A DNA stretch of 11,511 bases, from the NCBI GenBank assembly GCA_934230685.1, contig CAKQFF010000045.1, positions 1 to 11,511 of the forward strand, in the 5' to 3' direction. Shown piece by piece: positions 1-5,218 of this stretch; the first letter of the stretch is position 1, and the number at the start of each line of letters is the position of its first letter. Below the pieces are notes generated by a model. It was not told the origin of the DNA, ran no database searches, and saw only the letters and a program-made list of their open reading frames with translations. The position numbers and the translations under genes were made by a program. This DNA is from an uncultured Prevotella sp. (GTDB lineage: Bacteria > Bacteroidota > Bacteroidia > Bacteroidales > Bacteroidaceae).

Positions 1-419
1 TTACGCTTGTAAGCACCACCCTGGTTGTTGTAAGCATCCATAATCTCAGCAGCAAGCTTGTCAGCCATGCTCTTACCGCCACGCTTGCGAGCGAAAGCGA
101 TGAGGTTCTTCATTGAGATGCTCTCCTTGCGCTCCGGACGGATTTCTGTCGGAACCTGGAAAGTGGCACCACCGATACGGCGGCTCTTTACCTCAACCTG
201 TGGAGTGATGTTGTCGAGAGCCTGCTTCCAGATTTCGAGAGCTGACTTCTCTTCCTTAGACATCTTCTCCTGAACGGTGTCAAGTGCGTTGTAGAAGATT
301 TCGTATGAGGTATTCTTCTTACCGTCATACATCAAGTGGTTTACAAACTTAGAGACCTTCTGGTCGTTGAATTTCGGATCCGGAAGGATCACGCGCTTCT
401 TTGGTTTTGCTTTTCTCAT
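1..419 (-). CDS. rpsG: 30S ribosomal protein S7 (3' end outside window)
   Basis: Reading the minus strand from the ATG at 417-419 gives 139 codons without a stop up to the window edge. The protein begins [20 protein letters not shown] and contains the S7 signatures [12 protein letters not shown], the [17 protein letters not shown] region and [15 protein letters not shown]7 nucleates assembly of the head of the small ribosomal subunit by binding the 3' domain of 16S rRNA and lines the E/P-site mRNA exit. About 19 C-terminal residues are missing because the window ends, judged from the usual length of about 158. It lies 146 nt downstream of rpsL in the same direction, the classical str operon order, so it is probably co-transcribed. 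The 18 nt before the ATG are A/U-rich without a Shine-Dalgarno motif, usual in Bacteroidetes. Confidence 0.97.
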   Translation of the reverse strand, partial: MRKAKPKKRVILPDPKFNDQKVSKFVNHLMYDGKKNTSYEIFYNALDTVQEKMSKEEKSALEIWKQALDNITPQVEVKSRRIGGATFQVPTEIRPERKESISMKNLIAFARKRGGKSMADKLAAEIMDAYNNQGGAYKR

Positions 420-447
420 GTTGTTTTGAAAAAATTTGTCTGCGTGG

Positions 448-497
448 GGTTGTCTCTTACTGTTCTTCAACGCCCTCTCTTGGGCATTTACTCAACC
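448..497 (-). promoter_or_regulatory. Structured rpsL-rpsG intercistronic spacer
   Basis: In the minus-strand transcript, two nested helices can form in the 146-nt spacer between rpsL and rpsG. The inner one pairs 487-482 (AUGCCC) with 475-470 (GGGCGU) around a 6-nt loop AAGAGA. An outer 5-bp helix pairs GGUUG (497-493) with CAACC (452-448). In E. coli the S7 autoregulatory site lies in this same intercistronic position; that this element does the same job is inference from position alone, and I did not match it to the S7 rRNA site. The rest of the spacer is A/U-rich with no reading frame of note. Confidence 0.35.
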
Positions 498-565
498 TGT
501 CTATTAACAATTCTCCAGCAAAACGTTTAATAATTTTTCGTCCGACAATCAAAGTTTAATATTGA

Positions 566-946
566 TTACTTCTTTGCCTTAGGACGCTTAGCACCATACT
601 TAGAACGGCGCTGTGTACGGTTGGCAACACCTGCTGTATCGAGTGTACCGCGAACGATGTGGTAACGAACACCTGGAAGGTCCTTTACACGACCACCGCG
701 AACAAGCACGATTGAGTGCTCCTGAAGGTTGTGACCCTCTCCCGGGATGTAGGAGTTAACTTCCTTAGAGTTTGTCAAACGTACACGGGCAACCTTACGC
801 ATTGCCGAGTTAGGCTTCTTAGGTGTTGTAGTGTAAACACGAACGCAAACACCACGACGCTGAGGACATGAATCCAAAGCCGGTGACTTGCTCTTGTCTA
901 CGAGCACCTTTCTGCCTTTTCTTACCAACTGTGAAATTGTAGGCAT
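566..946 (-). CDS. rpsL: 30S ribosomal protein S12
   Basis: This complete 126-residue protein begins [13 protein letters not shown] and carries the invariant S12 blocks CPQRRGVC (27-34), [10 protein letters not shown] (39-48), [10 protein letters not shown] (69-78) and [13 protein letters not shown] (84-96). S12 sits at the decoding centre of the small subunit and governs tRNA selection accuracy. Lys43 and Lys88 (E. coli numbering including Met, identical here), the main sites of streptomycin-resistance substitutions, are both the wild-type lysine, so the allele looks streptomycin-sensitive. Asp89, which RimO methylthiolates in E. coli, is also present. It is the first gene of the str operon here, followed by rpsG, with a -7 box about 85 nt upstream. 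The C-terminus ends in a basic KRPKAKK tail, as usual for the family. Confidence 0.99.
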   Translation of the reverse strand: MPTISQLVRKGRKVLVDKSKSPALDSCPQRRGVCVRVYTTTPKKPNSAMRKVARVRLTNSKEVNSYIPGEGHNLQEHSIVLVRGGRVKDLPGVRYHIVRGTLDTAGVANRTQRRSKYGAKRPKAKK

Positions 947-996
947 AATTCTAATTTTTAATTTATATATTTTATTTTTATTTTTTCGTTTTCAGC

Positions 997-1019
997 AACA
1001 GCCTGTGTAACAAGCCGTT
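997..1019 (-). promoter_or_regulatory. Hairpin at the 5' end of the rpsL leader RNA
   Basis: The minus-strand RNA reads AACGGCUUG-UUACA-CAGGCUGUU. All nine positions pair, two of them G-U, so the helix is stronger as RNA of this strand than as a DNA palindrome. It would start only a few nucleotides after the start site predicted from the -7 box at 1029-1036, with the rest of the leader (947-996) A/U-rich and probably unpaired. Either a 5' stability element or a ribosomal-protein leader is possible; I do not recognise a named family. Confidence 0.45.
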
Positions 1020-1028
1020 TTCGGGGTG

Positions 1029-1036
1029 CAAAGGTA
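1029..1036 (-). promoter_or_regulatory. Bacteroidetes -7 box (TACCTTTG) of the rpsL-rpsG operon
   Basis: The minus strand carries TACCTTTG, a full match to the Bacteroidetes sigma-ABfr -7 consensus TAnnTTTG, followed by GCA. It lies 82 nt before the rpsL ATG, giving a predicted start near 1022-1024 and a leader of about 76 nt. A TTTG -33 element at the usual 19-21 nt spacing is not evident; that stretch is A/T-rich. Confidence 0.7.
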
Positions 1037-1069
1037 CGAACTTTTTCTGAAAATACCTAATATATAAAA

Positions 1070-1085
1070 TGACAATATCTTGTCA
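1070..1085. repeat. 16-bp palindrome TGACAA-tatc-TTGTCA upstream of the rpsL promoter
   Basis: Perfect 6-bp arms (1070-1075 and 1080-1085) surround a 4-bp centre. The site lies about 34 bp upstream of the -7 box, i.e. just beyond the expected -33 position, where a regulator of a strong promoter could bind. No matching regulator can be named from the sequence. Confidence 0.4.
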
Positions 1086-1182
1086 GAACCCACAATTTTC
1101 ATAAAAACAGGATATTTTAACAGTTGTTTGCACAATAATCTCATCTTATTGACATTCAACGGCTGTTTTACCGTCCCCTACC

Positions 1183-1199
1183 CCACTATTTTATAGTGG
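1183..1199. repeat. Short hairpin CCACTAT-ttt-ATAGTGG
   Basis: Perfect 7-bp inverted repeat with a 3-nt loop in the gene-free stretch 947-1531. No T-tract follows on either strand, so it is not a typical intrinsic terminator, although it lies in the 3' region of the minus-strand AraC-type gene and could act as a transcript 3' end. Confidence 0.35.
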
Positions 1200-1259
1200 T
1201 AGAACATAAAACCAAGGGCCAACAACGTATTTGAACCAGTACACCAACACGACTCATCC

Positions 1260-1512
1260 CGAACGGATCCCGAAGGAATCCCGTATTCCGACCTTTCATT
1301 CTTCGATAGGTCTTCGATAGGTTCTCGATAGATTCTCGATCGGTCTTCGATCGGTCTTCGATCGTTCTCCGTTCATCCTCCGTTCATCCTTCGATAAACT
1401 AACGGAGAACAATCGAAGAACGAACGGAGAACTATCGAAGAACTATCGAAGGCAGAACGAAGGATGAACGAAGGGCGAACGAATAAAGAACAAGAGACTA
1501 TCGAAGAAATTA
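1260..1512. repeat. Tandem array of 23 degenerate 11-bp CG-phased units, inverted at its centre
   Basis: A CG dinucleotide occurs at 1260 + 11k for 21 of 23 consecutive positions; only 1293 (CT) and 1491 (CA) fail. In the left half the units read CGATAGGTTCT, CGATCGGTCTT and CGTTCATCCTC. From about 1400 they switch to the reverse-complement form (CGAAGAACTAT, CGAAGGATGAA, CGGAGAACAAT) without losing the 11-bp phase. The whole block is therefore also an imperfect palindrome with its axis near 1387; the best arms are the 10-bp perfect GTTCTCCGTT (1364-1373) and AACGGAGAAC (1401-1410). The core 1304-1512 is clear; the first four units (1260-1303) are more diverged. 11 is not a multiple of 3 and TAG recurs in each frame, so it is not coding. 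It begins 20 bp beyond the stop of the AraC-type gene. Confidence 0.9.
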
Positions 1513-1531
1513 TTTAGTGTCTTTATAATGT

Positions 1532-2686
1532 TCATTCCTTCATACCCTTTTTCCACAACGTGGGCGAAAGTCCCACATTTTGCGAGAAAACTTTCGAGAA
1601 ATATGATGGCGAGGAGAATCCTACTTGATGGGCAATGTCCTCGAGCTTACGCTCGGGATTCTCTGTCATCAGACGTTTTGCCTCCTCTACACGAAGACTC
1701 GACACCCATGCGCTGAAGTTCATGCCATACCGCTCATTAATATAATAGGAAAGATAGTTCTTATTGGTGTCGAGGGCTGCGGCAAGTTCATCAATAGTAA
1801 ACTGTGTGCCCAGGAAATTTTTACTCTCTACCCAAGCCGTAATTTTCTGATAAAGATTATTCGCAGCAGTCTCCGCCCCTCCCGACGCTTGTGCGGCATA
1901 GGCTTTATCGTGACAGTCATTACCGACACATATATTTTTCTCCATCGAGGAGTCCGACTTATATGATTGGGCAATGTGGCCATACTGTGGTGCAAAGTTA
2001 AGAAAATTCATTGCAATATACATATTAAGGCTCACCATATATATTTGGAAAAGCCAGTTAACATATACATCAGTAAACATAGTAATCAATGCGAACACCC
2101 ATGATATTATAAGAAAAAGTATGCTTCGACTGGTCCAGCGTACAAAACGATGCATATCAGACGAGAAATAGTTGTCGAGCATATCGCGGTTGACCTTATA
2201 CTGTTTGCGGAAGAGAAAAGCAAGCTCGGCAACGTTCTCAATCATCACGACTATCGCCAACAACAGGCACACCCGGCTCAAATGTTCAAAACGCGGGAGC
2301 AATGGCATAAGCACAAGAATAGCCGCCAGGCACATGCGCGAGGCATCCTTCATCACGCGCTTTCGGGTAAGGAAACTATTGTTGAGAATATGGCACATCG
2401 AGTAGCACAACATCAGTTCCTCGAAATAAAAGAGGATGATGTCGATGCACGCAATGGCATAATTAAATTTGTCCCAATTGCCGTTAGTGAGCACACACCA
2501 GGCTGCAAGATTAAGAGCCATCGACCCGAAGGCGAGCGTGAGCATAAGTTTCGACTGCCTGTAGGGGCGGAATATGGCATCCTTGGGTGTCGTGGTGAAA
2601 TGCAGCACCATACAGAGCGTAAAATAAGATACGGCTACGCACTTGATAAGAGTTTCAAAATAACTTTGCAGTTGTAAAGTATCCAT
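1532..2686 (-). CDS. Membrane-bound AraC-family transcriptional regulator
   Basis: The protein has 384 residues. Its N-terminal half is hydrophobic, with about seven possible membrane segments near 11-31, 46-66, 75-98, 116-131, 136-159, 186-206 and 210-230. A hydrophilic linker (about 232-275) leads to a C-terminal AraC-type DNA-binding domain (about 277-384). This has a first helix-turn-helix around FTIDELAAALDTNKNYLSYY (296-315) and a second around IAHQVGFSSPSYFSKVFSQN (351-370) followed by GLSPTLWKK. Such fusions are common in Bacteroidetes and are thought to sense a signal at the membrane while binding DNA directly. The linker holds a CVGNDCH motif (Cys253, Cys258, His259) that might bind metal or be redox-active; this is speculative. 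It is monocistronic, with a -7 box 36 nt upstream. No target is identifiable; the gene is divergent from tRNA-Arg and dsbD. I recognise the family, not the specific regulator. Confidence 0.9.
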   Translation of the reverse strand: MDTLQLQSYFETLIKCVAVSYFTLCMVLHFTTTPKDAIFRPYRQSKLMLTLAFGSMALNLAAWCVLTNGNWDKFNYAIACIDIILFYFEELMLCYSMCHILNNSFLTRKRVMKDASRMCLAAILVLMPLLPRFEHLSRVCLLLAIVVMIENVAELAFLFRKQYKVNRDMLDNYFSSDMHRFVRWTSRSILFLIISWVFALITMFTDVYVNWLFQIYMVSLNMYIAMNFLNFAPQYGHIAQSYKSDSSMEKNICVGNDCHDKAYAAQASGGAETAANNLYQKITAWVESKNFLGTQFTIDELAAALDTNKNYLSYYINERYGMNFSAWVSSLRVEEAKRLMTENPERKLEDIAHQVGFSSPSYFSKVFSQNVGLSPTLWKKGMKE

Positions 2687-2721
2687 CGCTAAGAGTTTGT
2701 TAATAGAAATTTAGTATCTTG

Positions 2722-2729
2722 CAAAATTA
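2722..2729 (-). promoter_or_regulatory. Putative -7 box (TAATTTTG) of the AraC-type regulator gene
   Basis: The minus strand reads TAATTTTG, matching TAnnTTTG, 36 nt before the ATG at 2684-2686. This predicts a short leader of about 30 nt. A -33 TTTG at normal spacing is not evident. Confidence 0.5.
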
Positions 2730-2856
2730 CAAAATAAAGTCGGTATTTTGAGTAATTTGAAACAATAATAGACCTATAAACTTAAAAGTAATGCGCATTT
2801 TCACAAGAATAGAGTATTTGTTACAAAAAATATTTTCACAATCCGAAAAAAATCGA

Positions 2857-2864
2857 TAATTTTG
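2857..2864 (+). promoter_or_regulatory. Putative -7 box (TAATTTTG) for tRNA-Arg, perhaps also dsbD
   Basis: TAATTTTG followed by CAC matches the Bacteroidetes -7 consensus, with TTTTC at 2833-2837 as a weak -33 candidate. The predicted start near 2871 lies about 80 nt before the tRNA. Because 3023-3098 contains no clear consensus -7 box (only TATATTTT at 3049-3056), this promoter may also feed dsbD. Confidence 0.5.
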
Positions 2865-2925
2865 CACAACAATATATTGTTTATTACCCCATGTCTATAT
2901 AGAATCAGACATAATTAAGGTTTGA

Positions 2926-2939
2926 ATACTATTTAGTAT
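2926..2939. repeat. 14-bp palindrome ATACTA-tt-TAGTAT before tRNA-Arg
   Basis: Perfect 6-bp arms around a 2-bp centre lie 11 bp before the tRNA 5' end, inside the predicted tRNA leader. A second inverted repeat, ATGTCT (2891-2896) and AGACAT (2907-2912), lies just upstream. They could be leader structure for tRNA processing or operator sites; nothing distinguishes these. Confidence 0.35.
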
Positions 2940-2950
2940 GACAGCAAGTG

Positions 2951-3022
2951 GCTCCTATAGTTCAATGGATAGAACGGAGGTTTCCTAAACCTTTGATCCG
3001 GGTTCGATTCCCGGTGGGAGTA
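2951..3022 (+). tRNA. tRNA-Arg (anticodon CCU)
   Basis: The cloverleaf folds by eye. The acceptor stem is GCTCCTA (2951-2957) with TGGGAGT (3015-3021), including two G-U pairs; the discriminator is A3022. The D stem is GTTC/GAAC around AATGGATA. The anticodon stem is GAGGT/ACCTT with loop TTCCTAA, giving anticodon CCT (2984-2986), which reads AGG. The variable loop is 4 nt and the T arm is CCGGG-TTCGATT-CCCGG. CCA is not encoded. It is alone in this stretch, 76 bp before dsbD in the same direction. Confidence 0.96.
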
Positions 3023-3098
3023 CATTTCACCACACATATTTTTATATATATATTTTATAAGGCAAACATTATATAATAAAAATACCCGTAAACAAATT

Positions 3099-5135
3099 AT
3101 GAAAAAAGCGATGTCAATAGCGTTGCTGCTTCTGGTAGCAATGTTCTGCAATGCGCAGATGGCAGACCCGGTGAAGTTCACTACGAAGTTCAAGACCGGC
3201 AGTACTGCTGAAGCTGAGATTATCTTCAGTGGTAAGATTGAGAGTGGATGGCACGTCTATTCCACCAATCTCGGAAGCGATGGTCCTATAGAGGCATCGT
3301 TTCATGTTGACAAGAAAGACGGTGTGGAGCTTGTAGGCAAACTCACTCCTCGCGGTCATGAGATTTCACAGATGGACAACATGTTCGGCATGAAGCTGCG
3401 CTTTTTTGAGCACAGCGTGCAGTTTGTTCAGAAGGTGAAGTTCACCAAGCCCAACTACTCTATCAAGGGTTACTTGGAGTTTGGCGCATGCAACGACGAG
3501 ATGTGTATGCCTCCCACAAACGTAGAGTTCCACTACAAGGGCAAGTCGCCTGCTGTCGACGGCGAGAGTGCTGACGCTAATGAAGATGCCGCAACCACCG
3601 ACCCAAGCACAGCAGACCAAACATTGGCAAATGCCGACTCTGCAGCAACCAATGCTGTTGCCGACTCAGCTGCTGCAGCTGCTCCACAGCTCGACAAGAG
3701 CGAGATGCAGAAGCTTTGGACTCCTGTGATTCAGGAGCTTGCCAAATACGACAAGCCAGTAAGCAACTCATTGTTATATATATTCCTTGCAGGAATTGTA
3801 GGCGGATTCCTCGCCCTGTTCACTCCATGCGTATGGCCTATCATCCCGATGACCGTGAGCTTCTTCCTCAAGCGCAACAAGGACCGCAAGAAGGCTATCC
3901 GCGAAGCCATCACCTACGGAGTGTCAATCGTTGTGATTTATGTGGCATTAGGACTCATCGTTTCGCTGCTCTTCGGAGCAAGCGCACTCAACGCCCTTTC
4001 CACCAACGCTATATTCAACATTCTCTTCTGCTTGCTGCTTGTAGTCTTTGCAGCATCGTTCTTCGGAGCGTTTGAGATCACTCTCCCCTCTTCATGGAGC
4101 AACAAGATCGACCAAAAGAGCGACGAGACAAGTGGTGTGCTCAGCATATTCCTCATGGCGTTCACATTGTCGCTCGTGAGCTTCTCGTGCACAGGTCCTA
4201 TCATTGGCTTCCTGCTCGTGGCTGTAGCATCTGAGGGCAGCATCGTGGCTCCTACAGTAGGTATGCTCGGTTTTGCCGTTGCATTGGCTGTGCCGTTCGC
4301 ATTGTTCGCCATGTTCCCATCATTGCTCAAGTCGGCTCCTAAGTCGGGTGGATGGATGAATGTATTGAAGGTTGTGCTCGGTTTCATCGAGTTGGCTTTC
4401 GCCTTGAAGTTCCTTTCTGTGGCAGACCTTGCCTACGGTTGGCACATTCTCGACCGCGAGACCTTCCTCGCCCTCTGGATAGCAATCTTCTCATTGCTCG
4501 GACTCTATCTGCTCGGAATGTTCAACTTCCCGCACGACGACGACAACCGCCGCACCAACGTGCCGCAGTTCTTCCTCGCCCTTGCGTCGTTGGCATTCGC
4601 CTTCTATATGATTCCTGGTCTGTGGGGTGCTCCGCTTAAGGCTGTTTCTGCCTTCGCACCACCGATGAATACGCAGGATTTCAACCTCTACAAGAATGAG
4701 GTTCATCCGCGTTTCAAGGATTTCGAGGCTGGTATGGCAGCCGCTCGCTTGGAAGGAAAGCCTGTAATGGTCGATTTCACCGGATTCGGTTGCGTCAACT
4801 GCCGCAAGATGGAGGCTGCTGTTTGGACAGACGCCAAGGTGGCAGACATGCTCAACAACAAGTATGTGCTCATTTCTCTGTATGTTGACGACAAGACTCC
4901 TCTGCCCGAGCAGATGACTGTGAAGGATACCGACGGCACAGAGCGCACCCTGCGCACCGTAGGCGACAAGTGGAGCTACCTGCAGCGCCACAAGTTCGGA
5001 TCTAACACCCAGCCTATGTACATCCTTCTCGACAACGAGGGAATGCCGCTCACCGGCAGCCGCTCTTACGACGAGGATATCAATGCCTACATGGATTTCC
5101 TGAAGGCAGGACTTGATACATATAATAATAAATAA
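3099..5135 (+). CDS. dsbD: Thiol:disulfide interchange protein DsbD (cytochrome c-type biogenesis family)
   Basis: This 678-residue inner-membrane protein carries electrons from cytoplasmic thioredoxin to periplasmic thiol proteins. All three DsbD modules are present. A signal peptide (1-19) precedes the N-terminal alpha domain (about 22-147) with the cysteine pair Cys131/Cys136 in GACNDEMCMPP. An Ala/Asp/Thr-rich linker (about 155-198) follows. The eight-helix membrane domain (about 224-510) has the paired cysteines Cys244 (FTPCVWPIIP) and Cys364 (SFSCTGPIIG). The C-terminal thioredoxin-like gamma domain (about 535-675) carries CVNC (565-568) and a cis-Pro motif TQPM (637-640). All six redox cysteines are intact, so the protein should be functional. 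The start MKKAMSIALLLLVAMF gives a good signal peptide. The gene follows tRNA-Arg and ends at a strong terminator before a cysteine desulfidase family gene. Substrates in this organism cannot be told from sequence. Confidence 0.95.
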   Translation: MKKAMSIALLLLVAMFCNAQMADPVKFTTKFKTGSTAEAEIIFSGKIESGWHVYSTNLGSDGPIEASFHVDKKDGVELVGKLTPRGHEISQMDNMFGMKLRFFEHSVQFVQKVKFTKPNYSIKGYLEFGACNDEMCMPPTNVEFHYKGKSPAVDGESADANEDAATTDPSTADQTLANADSAATNAVADSAAAAAPQLDKSEMQKLWTPVIQELAKYDKPVSNSLLYIFLAGIVGGFLALFTPCVWPIIPMTVSFFLKRNKDRKKAIREAITYGVSIVVIYVALGLIVSLLFGASALNALSTNAIFNILFCLLLVVFAASFFGAFEITLPSSWSNKIDQKSDETSGVLSIFLMAFTLSLVSFSCTGPIIGFLLVAVASEGSIVAPTVGMLGFAVALAVPFALFAMFPSLLKSAPKSGGWMNVLKVVLGFIELAFALKFLSVADLAYGWHILDRETFLALWIAIFSLLGLYLLGMFNFPHDDDNRRTNVPQFFLALASLAFAFYMIPGLWGAPLKAVSAFAPPMNTQDFNLYKNEVHPRFKDFEAGMAAARLEGKPVMVDFTGFGCVNCRKMEAAVWTDAKVADMLNNKYVLISLYVDDKTPLPEQMTVKDTDGTERTLRTVGDKWSYLQRHKFGSNTQPMYILLDNEGMPLTGSRSYDEDINAYMDFLKAGLDTYNNK

Positions 5136-5141
5136 CAATAC

Positions 5142-5198
5142 AAGACTCCACCCCCGACCCTTCCCATGTAGGGAGGGGTCGGGGGTGGAGTCTTTTTT
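5142..5198 (+). terminator. Strong intrinsic terminator after dsbD (24-bp stem)
   Basis: The arms at 5142-5165 and 5171-5194 pair over 24 bp with a single G-U, around the loop ATGTA, and six T's end at 5198. The core is very GC-rich (CCACCCCCGACCC). The upstream flank contains few A-runs, so it is mainly a plus-strand terminator. Only 20 nt separate its T-tract from the ATG of the next gene, which leaves no room for a separate promoter. Confidence 0.93.
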
Positions 5199-5218
5199 AA
5201 TTAACTTATAAAACTACT

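Noticed and set aside
1260..1512. CRISPR array
   Set aside because: The repeats are 11 bp, degenerate and directly abutting, with no unique spacers, and no cas genes lie nearby.
1260..1512. Repeat-containing coding region
   Set aside because: An 11-bp unit shifts frame each copy and TAG from CGATAG recurs in every frame, so no long frame crosses the array on either strand.
2150..2677. Plus-strand 175-residue reading frame opposite the AraC-type gene
   Set aside because: The composition is unlike a protein (rich in His, Arg and Gln) and it lies wholly antisense to a well-supported gene; it is a shadow frame.
2951..3022. tRNA-Arg as a mobile-element attachment site
   Set aside because: No second copy of the tRNA 3' end and no integrase or mobile gene is found downstream; dsbD and later genes are ordinary chromosomal genes.
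3099..3155. DsbD N-terminus as a lipoprotein signal
   Set aside because: Cys17 is preceded by AMF, not a lipobox such as LAG or LSA, and a signal peptidase I site after Ala19 fits better.
4491..5138. Minus-strand 215-residue frame opposite dsbD
   Set aside because: It is antisense to the conserved thioredoxin-like domain of dsbD and shows no family motif of its own.
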